DNA from: Bacteroidota bacterium
Lineage (GTDB): Bacteria > Bacteroidota > Bacteroidia > Flavobacteriales > Flavobacteriaceae
DNA: 64,000 bases
Assembly: GCA_024279425.1 (NCBI GenBank)
Contig: JAJRRO010000122.1
Location: 1-64,000, forward strand
Reading direction: 5' to 3'
Shown here: positions 1 to 9,296 of the stretch, one piece after another
Numbering within the stretch: position 1 is the first letter of the stretch
How the letters are laid out: the number at the start of each line of letters is the position of its first letter
Translations under genes and position numbers: made by a program
Notes under the pieces: generated by a model
The model's database searches: none
Told to the model about the DNA's origin: nothing
Seen by the model: the letters and a program-made list of their open reading frames with translations, nothing else

Positions 1-141
1 GGATAGAAACTTGGTACAACAGAAGAAGAACACACTCCACTTTGGGGTATAAAACTATAGAAGAATCTGAAATGGGAATGTTCAATCAAAAAGTAGCAGC
101 ATGACTCTTAACTAAATGTCCACTTTTTTGTTGCAAGTCCA
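1..141 (+). mobile_element. Right end of an IS3-family insertion sequence (cut by the window edge)
   Basis: The window opens inside an IS3-type element. A transposase tail ends at 104, and it is followed at 117-141 by a T-rich segment beginning TGTCCACTTTTTTG and ending TCCA, which has the position and look of the right terminal inverted repeat. The left end and the target duplication lie outside the window. A short odd palindrome (arms ACTTCAA/TTGAAGT, 141-155) sits exactly at the junction. Family assignment comes from the transposase tail; the IR boundary is inferred. Confidence 0.7.
3..104 (+). CDS. IS3-family transposase OrfB, C-terminal fragment
   Basis: Only the last 33 codons are visible. 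The frame reads IETWYNRRRTHSTLGYKTIEE and then a short tail to TGA at 102-104. The WYN-RRR-HS-LGY pattern is the hallmark of the C-terminus of IS3-family DDE integrase-type transposases, just after the catalytic Glu region. Partial only because the window starts here; whether the full element is intact cannot be judged. Confidence 0.8.
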   Translation: METWYNRRRTHSTLGYKTIEESEMGMFNQKVAA

Positions 142-266
142 CTTCAAATTGAAGTAAGAAGTCTGTTCAGAAGAATGAAATCAAATGTACAAACCCACTA
201 TTAAAAAAACTGTATGTAAGGTAAAAAAGGAGTACCTTAAACGAGATAAACAATAAAAAAACCTAG

Positions 267-274
267 TATTTTGC
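267..274 (+). promoter_or_regulatory. Candidate -7 box upstream of the serine dehydratase gene
   Basis: TATTTTGC fits the Flavobacterium-type -7 element (TAnTTTGC). It lies 37 bases before the ATG at 311, which would give a leader of roughly 30 nt. No convincing -33 TTG is seen at the right distance, so this is weak. Confidence 0.3.
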
Positions 275-310
275 AAACGGGAGGGAGCTGTAGGATTAAA
301 ATATAAATAG

Positions 311-1888
311 ATGAAAAATCCAGATATTTTTAATGATGTCATCGGACCTGTAATGCGCGGTCCTTCCAGCTCACATACAGCTGCTTCATGGCGTATTGCT
401 AAAATTGGTTTGGACATATTGAATGAACCACTTAAAAAGGCAATTGTTGATTTTGACAGGAACGGAGCCTGGGCGCCAAACTATAGAGAGCAGGGTACAA
501 CACTTGGTATTGACGGAGGTTTGTTAGGATTGGAAATGACCGATAATCGTATGAAAAATACGGAACAAGTGGCTAATGAAATGGGCATTTCTATACGCTA
601 TGAAATAAATTCGTTTAAAACCGACCATGTAAATACAGTTCGTTTAAAACTGGAGGGAATCCATGGAAATACAGTTCAGGTTTTGGCGGTTTCCTTGGGA
701 GGTGGTTCTTTTGAAATTCGTGAAATCGATGGTTTTGAAGTGAAAATAAATGGAGATTTTTATGAATTACTTCTTACTAGTAAAAGTGATGATACAATTG
801 CGGGAAAACTCAATGCATTGTTTCCCCAAAGCCAATCAATAACTGAATCCGTTAATGGAGATAGTACGTTGGTTAATTTAAAATTCTCAAATAAAATATC
901 GGTTGACACCCTTCAAAAATTAAATGGATTGACTTCTTTGGAAAAGCAAATCATTGTCAATCCTGTACTGCCTGTTATTGCGGGGAATGGCACTAAGTTG
1001 CCATTTACTTCTGTGGCATCCCTTTTGGAATACGCTTTAAAGGAGAATCTTGATTTAGGTGAACTCGGGCTGATTTATGAAAAATGTCAAAGTGGATTGC
1101 CAGGTGCCATTGTAATCGACAGGATGAAAAACCTTGTGGGAATCATTGAAAATAGTATCAAAACGGGTTTGGCAGGTACCGTATATAAAGATCGTATTTT
1201 ACCACAACAATCACATTTAATTCAAAAGGCACAAAATAGCGGGAAAATCCTTCAGAATTCTATTGTAAATCAAATTGTTGCTAATGTTTCAGCTATTATG
1301 GAATCCAAAAGTGCCATGGAAGTTGTTGTAGCAAACCCGACAGCTGGTTCGTGTGGAACGGTTGGTGGAGTTTTAAGAGCAGTGGCTGATGATATAAATG
1401 CTACAGATGAGGAATTGACCCAGGCTTATTTTGCGACGGGGATTATAGGTGCATATTTTGCAATGGGGCCTGGGTTTTCTGCTGAAGAACATGGTTGTCA
1501 AGTTGAATGCGGAGCGTCTGCCGGGATGGCTGCGGCAGGGATTGTTCAATTGTTCGGGGGAACGGCGAAACAGGCCATAGATGCGGCATCCATGGCAATT
1601 CAAAACATGATTGGTCTGGTATGTGATCCAATAGCCGATCGTGTTGAAGCTCCTTGCTTGGGGAAAAACATAAGTGCTGCAGTTAATGCGCTTACTTCGG
1701 CAACTATGTCCTGTGCCGGATTTAATGCATTGATTCCTTTAAATGAGGTTATTGAAACAGTTTCATCGGTTAGTCAACAAATGCCTACCTGTGTAAAGTG
1801 CACGGGAAAGGGAGGTCTTGCCATGACGAAAACCGCTTGTGATTTAAAAGAAAAACTCAAATTAAGAAGCACAGCGGCAACTTCTTGA
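311..1888 (+). CDS. sdaA: L-serine ammonia-lyase, iron-sulfur dependent (single-chain)
   Basis: Deaminates L-serine to pyruvate and ammonia in the cytoplasm using a [4Fe-4S] cluster instead of PLP. The 525-aa chain carries the beta domain first (GPSSSHTAASWR near residue 20, the family's N-terminal signature) and the alpha domain second. Conserved cysteines fall in AGSCGTVGG, HGCQVECGASAG, CDPIADRVEAPCLG and PTCVKCTGKGG; some of these are the cluster ligands in characterised homologues. Length is normal for the fused type II enzyme. It converges with the TauE-family gene downstream. A second, PLP-type serine/threonine dehydratase is encoded at 11437-12372. Confidence 0.9.
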   Translation: MKNPDIFNDVIGPVMRGPSSSHTAASWRIAKIGLDILNEPLKKAIVDFDRNGAWAPNYREQGTTLGIDGGLLGLEMTDNRMKNTEQVANEMGISIRYEINSFKTDHVNTVRLKLEGIHGNTVQVLAVSLGGGSFEIREIDGFEVKINGDFYELLLTSKSDDTIAGKLNALFPQSQSITESVNGDSTLVNLKFSNKISVDTLQKLNGLTSLEKQIIVNPVLPVIAGNGTKLPFTSVASLLEYALKENLDLGELGLIYEKCQSGLPGAIVIDRMKNLVGIIENSIKTGLAGTVYKDRILPQQSHLIQKAQNSGKILQNSIVNQIVANVSAIMESKSAMEVVVANPTAGSCGTVGGVLRAVADDINATDEELTQAYFATGIIGAYFAMGPGFSAEEHGCQVECGASAGMAAAGIVQLFGGTAKQAIDAASMAIQNMIGLVCDPIADRVEAPCLGKNISAAVNALTSATMSCAGFNALIPLNEVIETVSSVSQQMPTCVKCTGKGGLAMTKTACDLKEKLKLRSTAATS

Positions 1889-1919
1889 AACGCGAATTTT
1901 ATTAAAATCACCCGACCTA

Positions 1920-2792
1920 TTAAGCTTGTACTTCAACTTTTCTCTTTAAGGCTGATTTGAACATTACAAAGGAAGTGTAGATTATCACCACAATTACGAC
2001 CCATCGAAGTGTACCCAGTGGCAAGGATTTTACCAGAAACGCAGCGATTAAGACGGCAATAATACCTGGAATTGCCATAGATACAGCGGCTTTTCTGTTG
2101 TAGGCTCCTTCTTTTATAAATTTTGCCGATGCCGGGGGCATTAAGAATGCACAGGAACCCATCATGATTGGGAAGGCGACTATAGGGGACATTCCCAAAG
2201 CATAGATTAGTGCCATGCAAGGAGCATACAATCCTATTCCCACGGTCATGAGGGCACCAAGAATAAAATTGGCTCCAACTGCCAGGGCTAATTTCCAGCC
2301 AGTCAGACCAATCGCTTCTCCACCACCTTGTATCCACTCCATTTGCCCTGATAGCATGAAAAATGCTGTAACAAGCAAAGCAAAGCCCATAGTTAGCTGA
2401 ATTTTCCTTACAGCTAATTTAGCAACTATTCCTGCACCTAGAACGGCACCTCCTGCTGCCGATAACAACATGGTTAATAAAGTAATAGGCTCAACTTCAA
2501 CAATTCGAATAAATATCAAGGCCTGAATTAAAACGGGAATAGTATTGGCTACATTCAATGTTCCAGGCAATACCCGATCTTCTGTCTGTTTTGTGAATTT
2601 TAGCAAAGCGGTTTGAGGAGCAAAAGCACCAATGCCAAGTACATCAAAAAAATTAACAACAAAACCTATGCATGCCGTTTTTACAACGCTAACGTTTTCT
2701 AAAACGTTAAGGTGCTTGATAAAGTCTTTACTCAATATGTAAATGAAAAACAGTGATAAAATAACAAGGGCAATCCAAATGGCTACAGTCAT
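1920..2792 (-). CDS. TauE/SafE-family sulfite/anion exporter
   Basis: An integral membrane protein of about 290 aa with roughly eight hydrophobic segments and the two-fold repeat typical of the TauE/SafE (TSUP) family, whose members move sulfite, sulfoacetate or other small organosulfur or carboxylate anions. I take the ATG at 2792 (MTVAIWIALV) as start. The frame is open further upstream to 2903, but that part is basic, not membrane-like and would delay the first helix. A cytoplasmic loop contains GAFAPQTALLKFTKQTED. The substrate is not visible from sequence; sulfite released from sulfated or sulfonated compounds is one possibility. Confidence 0.8.
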   Translation of the reverse strand: MTVAIWIALVILSLFFIYILSKDFIKHLNVLENVSVVKTACIGFVVNFFDVLGIGAFAPQTALLKFTKQTEDRVLPGTLNVANTIPVLIQALIFIRIVEVEPITLLTMLLSAAGGAVLGAGIVAKLAVRKIQLTMGFALLVTAFFMLSGQMEWIQGGGEAIGLTGWKLALAVGANFILGALMTVGIGLYAPCMALIYALGMSPIVAFPIMMGSCAFLMPPASAKFIKEGAYNRKAAVSMAIPGIIAVLIAAFLVKSLPLGTLRWVVIVVIIYTSFVMFKSALKRKVEVQA

Positions 2793-2990
2793 AATCGGAT
2801 GGTTCTTGTCTAAAAATAAGAAATAAAAAGGACGAGACAATTGTATCGACTTTTTTAGGGCGGGACAGACACTCGTCGCATGTTCGACTTTGAACAAGTA
2901 CAAGGGCCGAAATGGGTCTGAATGTAATTATTACGTCCGAGCTTGTTTGAAAACAATTTAACCGTATTTTTAGAGTATATCAAAATAGTT

Positions 2991-4100
2991 ATGAGTTCAA
3001 GAAGAGAGTTTTTAGAAAAATTGACCGTTTCAGCGGTTAGTCTACCAATATTATATAGCCCAGCAAGTGTGTTAGCCGCTTGTGATGGGCAACCATATAA
3101 GGGTCCAGTGCTTCGGGTGGCAATTATGGGCCTTGGAAGTTATGGGAACAGGGTTGCTAGAGGAATGGAATCCTGCAAACGTGCAAAATTAGTTGGAGTG
3201 ATCAGCGGTACGCCATCAAAAGTCATTGATTGGCGAAAAAAGTATGATATTCCTGAAAAGAACTGTTATAATTATAAGAACTTTGATCAAGTAAAGAACA
3301 ATCCTGACATAGATGCAGTTTATGTCATTACCCCAAACGGGCTTCATTGCGAACAAGCCATTCGAGTTGCCAAAGCAGGTAAACATGTGATATGTGAAAA
3401 GCCCATGGCTATCAATGCAGAAGAAGGTGAACGAATGGTTAAAGCCTGTAAAGCTGCTGGAGTGAAATTGTTGGTGGGGTACCGCATGCATTTTGAGCCT
3501 AAGACCGTTGAGGTTATACGAATGCGAAAAGCTGGTGAATTTGGGAAGACGAAATTTTTTCAAGGACAATCGGGTTTTGTCATCGGAGACCCTACACAAT
3601 GGCGTTTGAACCCAAAACTTTCAGGAGGTGGCGCCATGATGGATATTGGTGTTTATTCTATTAATGGGTCTCGGTATATGCTTGGCGAAGAACCGATATG
3701 GGTAACCGCCCAAGAGGTTAAAACAGACTCCGTAAAATTCAAAGAGGGGATTGATGAAACCATTACCTTTCAAATGGGATTCCCAAGTGGTGCAATTGCA
3801 TCATGCCTTTCTACCTATGCGATGAACAATTTGGATCGGTTTTTCTTGAATGGGGAAAAGGGATTTGCAGAAATGCAACCTTCAACAGGATATGGGCCTA
3901 TTGAAGGAAGGACACATAAAGGTAAATTGACCCAACCGCATATAACACACCAGACCCTTCAAATGGATGGAATGGCACAGTTGATATTTGAAGGGGTTCA
4001 ACCCATTGCGCCTGTGGATGGTGAAGAAGGCCTTAAGGATTTAAAAATCATCGACGCCATATTCTTGGCAGCCAAGACAGGTAAAAAAGTGGAATTGTAG
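2991..4100 (+). CDS. Gfo/Idh/MocA-family oxidoreductase with Tat signal
   Basis: An NAD(P)-dependent sugar oxidoreductase exported through the Tat system. The N-terminus MSSRREFLEKLTVSAVS has the twin-arginine motif, followed by a Rossmann fold (VAIMGLGSYGNRVARG), the EKPM motif of the family (catalytic Lys) and the C-terminal alpha/beta domain with GGGAMMDIGVYSING. It resembles glucose-fructose oxidoreductases. Start at 2991 is chosen because it begins the Tat signal; an upstream in-frame ATG at 2943 adds 16 unrelated residues. It converges on the minus-strand SDR gene with an 11-base gap. Such exported enzymes often oxidise glycosides at C3, which would fit the DUF1080 lipoproteins nearby. 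Confidence 0.85.
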   Translation: MSSRREFLEKLTVSAVSLPILYSPASVLAACDGQPYKGPVLRVAIMGLGSYGNRVARGMESCKRAKLVGVISGTPSKVIDWRKKYDIPEKNCYNYKNFDQVKNNPDIDAVYVITPNGLHCEQAIRVAKAGKHVICEKPMAINAEEGERMVKACKAAGVKLLVGYRMHFEPKTVEVIRMRKAGEFGKTKFFQGQSGFVIGDPTQWRLNPKLSGGGAMMDIGVYSINGSRYMLGEEPIWVTAQEVKTDSVKFKEGIDETITFQMGFPSGAIASCLSTYAMNNLDRFFLNGEKGFAEMQPSTGYGPIEGRTHKGKLTQPHITHQTLQMDGMAQLIFEGVQPIAPVDGEEGLKDLKIIDAIFLAAKTGKKVEL

Positions 4101-4111
4101 TAGTTAAAGGG

Positions 4112-4864
4112 TCAACCCCTACCCATATAAGGCATTTGATTGGCCATAAGGGTCAGGAATGGGATATTGGTATCGTGGGGCAAACTTGCCATATAGGCTA
4201 TTGTGCGACCCACATGATTCACGTCCATGGTCGGTTCAATTTTTTGAGAGCCATCGGCCTGGATTATTCCTCCCTCCATTTTTTTGGTCATTGAACTGGC
4301 TGCATTTCCAATATCAATTTGTCCACAGGCGATATTAAATTCACGGCCATCCAAGGAGGTTGATTTGGTCAATCCGGTAACAGCATGTTTGCTCGCGGTA
4401 TAAGGTGCCGACTGCGGACGGGGCACATGTGCCGAAATGGAACCATTGTTAATGATTCGTCCGCCTATTGGTTTTTGCCTTTTCATTATTTTGAATGCCT
4501 CTTGTGTACATAAAAAAGCCCCGGTCAAATTCGTGTCAATGACGCTTTGCCATTCATCCAACGTTAAATTTTCCAAGGGTTTCGAAGGAGCTCCAATACC
4601 GGCGTTGTTGAACAGGAGATCCAATCGCCCAAATACCTTCTCCGTTTGGGCAAAAAGGTGTTGTACGCTTGTGGGGTCGGTAATATCTGTGGGGACTACC
4701 AAAATTCGCTCATTATTGCATTTTTCAGCTGTTTCAAGCAGTGGTTTTTTCCGCCTGCCAGCGAGTGTAATGGACCATCCTTCTTTATATAGAGCCATCA
4801 CAACAGCTCGCCCAATGCCTGAACCAGCTCCTGTTACTATTGCAATTTTCTGATTTTCTCTCAT
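4112..4864 (-). CDS. Short-chain dehydrogenase/reductase (SDR)
   Basis: Classical SDR of 250 aa: [10 protein letters not shown] cofactor loop near residue 12, NNAG motif near 87, and the Ser-Tyr-Lys triad with YTASK near residue 156. Likely oxidises or reduces a hydroxy/keto sugar or sugar acid. Last gene of the minus-strand operon, starting one base after the stop of the DenD-like gene, so the two are probably translationally coupled and act on the same pathway. The substrate cannot be read from sequence. Confidence 0.85.
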   Translation of the reverse strand: MRENQKIAIVTGAGSGIGRAVVMALYKEGWSITLAGRRKKPLLETAEKCNNERILVVPTDITDPTSVQHLFAQTEKVFGRLDLLFNNAGIGAPSKPLENLTLDEWQSVIDTNLTGAFLCTQEAFKIMKRQKPIGGRIINNGSISAHVPRPQSAPYTASKHAVTGLTKSTSLDGREFNIACGQIDIGNAASSMTKKMEGGIIQADGSQKIEPTMDVNHVGRTIAYMASLPHDTNIPFLTLMANQMPYMGRG

Positions 4865-4865
4865 T

Positions 4866-5840
4866 TTAATTTAATACATTCGTTATACCTTCTTCTTCAA
4901 TATACGACCTTATAATTTCTTCGGAAGAGGTATCGGACACAAATCCCAATTGAAGGGCTCTTTGGGTATCAAAATTCGGTGGCCAAGTCAGCACGATGCT
5001 TTCCAGAAAGGCATCCGGTTCGTAGGATATTAATTTGGTTACTTCGGGATTGGTCATTTGCCCAAGACTAAGAATCATTTCCTGGATCGAGGTAGTCAAT
5101 CCAGGTAGATTGAAAACTCTGTCATCGGCAAGTATTTTTTCATCAATATTGGCGGCGTGGATGAAGTTTTGGATTACCCGCTTTGGGGATTGGATCCATA
5201 CATCGGTCTCCAAGGGTACTGGATAGGAAGCTTTTTTTCCATGTAACGGCTCGCGAATGATGGAACTTACAAATGAGGATGTAGCCGCATTTGGTTTGCC
5301 AGGTCGGATGGCAATGGTAGGCAATCTCAAACTTCTGGCATCAACAAACCCTCTTCGGCTATAGTCATTCATAAGAAGTTCTACCATGGCTTTCTGGGTG
5401 CCATAAGAACTGCGCGGCTTGGGGCCTGTTTCATCAATTATAGTCTTGGACACTTCACCTCCAAAGACCGCAACGGAACTGGCAAATACAATCCGTGGAC
5501 AAAAAGCGAGGGATCTACACATTTCCAAAAGTTGTAAGGAAGCGTGGAAGTTTATTTGCATTCCCAAATCCAGATTTTTTTCCGCCTCCCCACTTACGAT
5601 GGCGGCGAGATGGAATATCACATCGGGTTGCTGCCCAAGCACCTTTCCAATGACCTTTTCATCACTGAAATCTGCTTCAATGCACTCAAGTCTTGCATCT
5701 TGGGGCATACCCATTGGAAACGCTCGATCCACTAGTGTTAACTTGATGACATCACCCTGGGCCAAACCCCCTTTTTCCAACAATTCTTTGGCCAACCTTC
5801 TTCCTATAAAGCCTCCACCACCTGTAATAAGTATGTGCAT
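4866..5840 (-). CDS. denD: D-erythronate dehydrogenase-like NAD-dependent epimerase/dehydratase
   Basis: Extended SDR of 324 aa with [15 protein letters not shown] at the N-terminus and the [12 protein letters not shown] active-site Tyr/Lys. The segment [20 protein letters not shown] is very like the DenD group, which oxidises D-erythronate to 2-oxo-tetronate. It sits between a GntP permease and a second SDR, which agrees with four-carbon sugar-acid catabolism. The usual partners of that route (OtnK kinase, OtnC aldolase, OtnI isomerase) are not in the window, so the exact acid is inferred. The gene symbol rests on similarity only. Confidence 0.7.
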   Translation of the reverse strand: MHILITGGGGFIGRRLAKELLEKGGLAQGDVIKLTLVDRAFPMGMPQDARLECIEADFSDEKVIGKVLGQQPDVIFHLAAIVSGEAEKNLDLGMQINFHASLQLLEMCRSLAFCPRIVFASSVAVFGGEVSKTIIDETGPKPRSSYGTQKAMVELLMNDYSRRGFVDARSLRLPTIAIRPGKPNAATSSFVSSIIREPLHGKKASYPVPLETDVWIQSPKRVIQNFIHAANIDEKILADDRVFNLPGLTTSIQEMILSLGQMTNPEVTKLISYEPDAFLESIVLTWPPNFDTQRALQLGFVSDTSSEEIIRSYIEEEGITNVLN

Positions 5841-5889
5841 ATGAATAAATTAAAATAGTATTGATTCTTTGTAAAGATGCGATAAAACG

Positions 5890-7260
5890 TTATACCAAAG
5901 GTAATATCCAAGACATTAACAAAACCTGAAAAAGTCCGACCAAGGCCAATATCCCCAATAAGACGGTCCAGGTCTGTAACGCTTCCCGCTCCGTAAATCC
6001 ACTCATCCGTGCCACCACCCAAAAACCGCTGTCGTTCATCCAAGATATAAAAAGTGATCCAAATCCTATCGAAAGTAAAATGTAGATAGGATGGTAGGGA
6101 AGCTGTGCATTAGGTCCAATCAAAGCCGCCATGATTGCTGCCGTGGCAATCATTGATACCGTTCCCGAACCTTGGGCAATTTTCATGGCGGCGGCAATCA
6201 TCCATGCCAAGAGGATATAGTTCACATTAAATCCCGCTGTTGTAAGACTAATTGCATCGCCAATACCGCTGTGTTTGATCATGGCGCCGTATGCTCCGCC
6301 GGCACTGGTGATCAAGATAATGACGCCAGCTATTTCCAAGGGTTTGGCAATGCCTTCCCAAAGGTCTTTTGATGTCAATTTTTGGGTCTTTGACCAAAGA
6401 TAAAGCGCAAGAACGGCTCCGGTACCCATGGCAATATTTTTATTTCCCTGGAAAGCGATCCAATCGGGAACATTTCCAGTAATGGATGCTACTATAGATG
6501 CCAGGCTAATCATTAAAAGTGGGACGATAACAGGAAGTGTTGAAAGTATCAGGGAAGGTGGATTTTGAACAGAGGTCACATGCTTGTCCGCCACCCTAAC
6601 GGGGATATTCAATTTTTTATTTAGCCATTTTGCAACGCCAAACACCGCGATGGCCGGAATAATTCCGGCCACAAGACCTACCAATATAACTGTACCCAGT
6701 TCAATATTAAGTATTTCGGCCATGATAAGGGGTCCCGGTGTTGGGGGAACTATGCTATGGGCGATGACCGCACCACCGCCAATAGCAACAACATAAAGGA
6801 CAAAATCTTTTCCCGTCTTAAGTGCCAAGGTGATGCCCAGAGGAATCAATAAGAAAAATACGGTATCAAAAAACACCGGTATAGATAATACAAACCCACT
6901 GATGATCAAGGCCAAGGCCGCCCGTTTTTCCCCTAGTGTTTTCAATAACCGGTTTACAATCTGTTCTGCTGCCCCACTTTCCATCATTGCCGTACCTATA
7001 ATAGCGGCCAGCGCAATAACCCAGGCTATTTTTCCGGCCATAATTCCAAATTCCGACATGGGTAATTCTACCGCGGTGGTAAGCGGGTTTTGTCCTGGTA
7101 CCTTAGGTAGGTCTGTGGATATGAGCCCCACGAATATGGCAGATAGCATAAGCGCAACAAAAGGATGGAACCGCAATCTCGTAATCAAGATTACCACCAT
7201 AGCCACGCTTAGTAGAAGCACTATAAAGGGCCAATAATCAGAATGAAAAACCACTTCCAT
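5890..7260 (-). CDS. GntP-family gluconate/sugar-acid:H+ symporter
   Basis: Inner-membrane permease of 456 aa with about twelve hydrophobic segments. Family landmarks include the long conserved PPTPGPL loop (SIVPPTPGPLIMAEIL), a mid-protein GSGTVSM segment (IAQGSGTVSMIATAAIM) and SWMNDSGFW near the C-terminus. GntP proteins import gluconate and related aldonates with protons. It lies 49 bases upstream of the DenD-like gene on the same strand and most likely brings in that enzyme's substrate. Confidence 0.85.
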   Translation of the reverse strand: MEVVFHSDYWPFIVLLLSVAMVVILITRLRFHPFVALMLSAIFVGLISTDLPKVPGQNPLTTAVELPMSEFGIMAGKIAWVIALAAIIGTAMMESGAAEQIVNRLLKTLGEKRAALALIISGFVLSIPVFFDTVFFLLIPLGITLALKTGKDFVLYVVAIGGGAVIAHSIVPPTPGPLIMAEILNIELGTVILVGLVAGIIPAIAVFGVAKWLNKKLNIPVRVADKHVTSVQNPPSLILSTLPVIVPLLMISLASIVASITGNVPDWIAFQGNKNIAMGTGAVLALYLWSKTQKLTSKDLWEGIAKPLEIAGVIILITSAGGAYGAMIKHSGIGDAISLTTAGFNVNYILLAWMIAAAMKIAQGSGTVSMIATAAIMAALIGPNAQLPYHPIYILLSIGFGSLFISWMNDSGFWVVARMSGFTEREALQTWTVLLGILALVGLFQVLLMSWILPLV

Positions 7261-7302
7261 AAGGTAACTATTATATTAAAAAGAAAAAGCTCCGATGCCT
7301 TA

Positions 7303-8259
7303 CTATACCAAGTTGCTCAAAGGCTTTCCATTGAAAAATTGAATGATATTCACGGCCGCGAGCCTCGACATTTCGTCTCGTGCCTCAATGGTGGCCGACC
7401 CTATATGTGGCACTACCGCCACGTTCTCCATGCTCAATAAGGGATTGTCCCATTTCATGGGTTCGGGATTTGTGACATCCAGTCCGGCCCCCCATATTAC
7501 ATTGTTCTGTAAGGCTTCAATAAGATCATTTTCGTTATGAATGTCTCCTCTGGCAGTATTTATAAAAATAGAGGAAGGTTTCATTTTGTCAAAAGTCAAG
7601 CTGTTGAACTTTTCTTTGGTGTGCTCGGTAAGCGAACAATGAACAGAGAGGATATCACTTTTTTGCAACAATTCCTCAAAAGAAACATAAGTGGCATTAA
7701 GGTTGTTTCTGGGATCAAGCTTTTGGGAGCGGTTGTGGTATAACACTTTCATGCCATAGGCCCCGACACATCGTTTGGCAAACTCGGTCCCGATCCGGCC
7801 CATACCCAGAATACCCAAGTTCTTCCCTTTTAATTCTATTCCCAAATTGGCCTGCGGGCGAAAATGCCCCCACTCATTACTGATAATTTTTTTATGCATA
7901 TAGAGCATCTTTCGCGATACTGCCAAGAGCAGACCAAAGGCAATATCGGCGGTGGCATCGGTCATGGCATTGGGGGTGTTCGTAACCGGAATATCCAATG
8001 TAGCGGCTTTTTTTAAGTCAATATTGTCATAACCCACTGCAAATTGAGAAATTAGTTTGAGGTGCTTGTTGTAATCCAGGAAGTCGGCATCGATATTATA
8101 ATTACTTGAAGAGAGCAGAATATCATGTTGTTGTGTGGCTTTCATAAGTTGTTCCCTGCTCATGGGGAGGTCACTGGTCCATGTGGTTACCTCTAGACCT
8201 TCCTTGTGAAGCATATCGATACCAATTTTGGGAATATTTATAGAAATCAATACTTTCAT
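7303..8259 (-). CDS. D-2-hydroxyacid dehydrogenase (glyoxylate/hydroxypyruvate reductase type)
   Basis: An NAD(P)-dependent enzyme of 318 aa in the D-isomer-specific 2-hydroxyacid dehydrogenase family. The sequence shows QFAVGYDNIDL, the GMGRIG nucleotide loop, the catalytic Arg in NTARGD, the Glu in the following EP segment and the catalytic His in VVPHIGSAT. It resembles glyoxylate/D-glycerate dehydrogenases (GhrB-like). The ATG at 8259 (MKVLISINIP) is taken; the frame remains open to 8322 but that part overlaps the DUF1080 gene's 3' end. Within the sugar-acid operon it may interconvert a 2-keto and a 2-hydroxy acid. Confidence 0.82.
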   Translation of the reverse strand: MKVLISINIPKIGIDMLHKEGLEVTTWTSDLPMSREQLMKATQQHDILLSSSNYNIDADFLDYNKHLKLISQFAVGYDNIDLKKAATLDIPVTNTPNAMTDATADIAFGLLLAVSRKMLYMHKKIISNEWGHFRPQANLGIELKGKNLGILGMGRIGTEFAKRCVGAYGMKVLYHNRSQKLDPRNNLNATYVSFEELLQKSDILSVHCSLTEHTKEKFNSLTFDKMKPSSIFINTARGDIHNENDLIEALQNNVIWGAGLDVTNPEPMKWDNPLLSMENVAVVPHIGSATIEARDEMSRLAAVNIIQFFNGKPLSNLV

Positions 8260-8287
8260 ATACCGAAATTTAAAGTTTTTTTTGGGA

Positions 8288-9106
8288 TTAATACGCCAAG
8301 AGCTCAATACTTCTGAAATCAATGGGGTGACTGTTGGACTGCAAAGAAATATAGCCCTCTTTTACTGAAGTATCCCCATGCTTTATCAAGGTCTTAGATA
8401 TCTCATTGTTCGGGTCATAGGTGGGATTGCCATAATGTAAGATTTCCACGCCATTGACAAAGTGGGTAATGTTACCATCTTTAACCTCGATTTCCAGGGT
8501 TACCCATTGGTCGCCATGAAAGGTTTTATTTGTTGTGGGAGGTGTGCAATAAGAAGAATTTTTCACTCCATGTATTTCAACGAACATACCATTGGCACAA
8601 ATTTGACCCACAGGCCTTTCATCAGTTCCATTTCCCCCATGGAGATTATATTCAAGGCATACAGGGAATGATTGGTCCAACCCAATCGATGCGGGGGCTT
8701 GGCCATGAAATTGAACGCCACTATCTCGATAGCCCCAATCTGGTGCTCCGGGAGCTGTTTTGCCAACAAATCTATAGTCAACTTTTAATCGGTAATTCGA
8801 TAACTTTTGGTCATAGTATAATGCCCCAAACCTGTTATTAAAATCATCTCCGTAGGCATCATAACGAATACTGAGGATTTTATCCGCTACCCTAAATGTA
8901 TTCCCAAAATTATCGCCCAATGGATATCCCTTTATTTTCATGGTCCAGCCTTCTAAATTGGCTCCATTGAAAAGAGAAACCCAATCGTTTTTTTGTTTAG
9001 TCTCCGTTTGGGCAAGGTCAGTTTCTTTTTGGTCACTGGTTTTCTTTTGGCCACAACTTGATAGAAGCACAAGGCACAAGAAGGCCATAATTCGATAAGA
9101 TTTCAT
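8288..9106 (-). CDS. DUF1080 (3-keto-glycoside hydrolase-like) lipoprotein
   Basis: First gene of the minus-strand operon. A 272-aa lipoprotein: the signal ends in LLSSCGQ, followed by a low-complexity linker and one concanavalin-like DUF1080 domain starting at WVSLFNGANLEGW. Conserved features include GALYYD, WGYRDSGVQFHG and the C-terminal GYISLQSNSHPIDFRSIEL. Members of this family have been connected with cleavage of 3-keto-glycosides in the periplasm. It would pair naturally with the exported Gfo/Idh/MocA oxidoreductase at 2991-4100. It is divergent from the GH43-like gene. Confidence 0.85.
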   Translation of the reverse strand: MKSYRIMAFLCLVLLSSCGQKKTSDQKETDLAQTETKQKNDWVSLFNGANLEGWTMKIKGYPLGDNFGNTFRVADKILSIRYDAYGDDFNNRFGALYYDQKLSNYRLKVDYRFVGKTAPGAPDWGYRDSGVQFHGQAPASIGLDQSFPVCLEYNLHGGNGTDERPVGQICANGMFVEIHGVKNSSYCTPPTTNKTFHGDQWVTLEIEVKDGNITHFVNGVEILHYGNPTYDPNNEISKTLIKHGDTSVKEGYISLQSNSHPIDFRSIELLAY

Positions 9107-9170
9107 AATGGTGAATTGATTAAAATAAAGGTAGGGATATTATTTCTTTACATGAGTCAATGCAGTCGTA

Positions 9171-9205
9171 TTGCTTTTAATTGGCACTCAGATATAGTAT
9201 CTTTG
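9171..9205 (+). promoter_or_regulatory. Candidate promoter of the GH43-like lipoprotein gene
   Basis: A -7 box TATCTTTG (9198-9205; TAnnTTTG consensus) with a TTG at 9171-9173 as possible -33. Spacing (24 bases) is a little long. It supports a start of the gene near 9297 rather than further upstream. Confidence 0.4.
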
Positions 9206-9296
9206 ATAGGAGTTGAATGTATCGATTTAGGCCATGGGGGAGTGGTACTTTTCAATAGGGCTGTACACCTCATTGAATATCTGAAAAATGTAAAAT

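Noticed and set aside
9116-9296. An upstream ATG (9116) in frame with the GH43-like enzyme
   Set aside because: The encoded 60 residues have no signal peptide logic or family match, the candidate promoter lies inside this stretch, and the lipoprotein signal in the neighbouring frame explains the gene start better.
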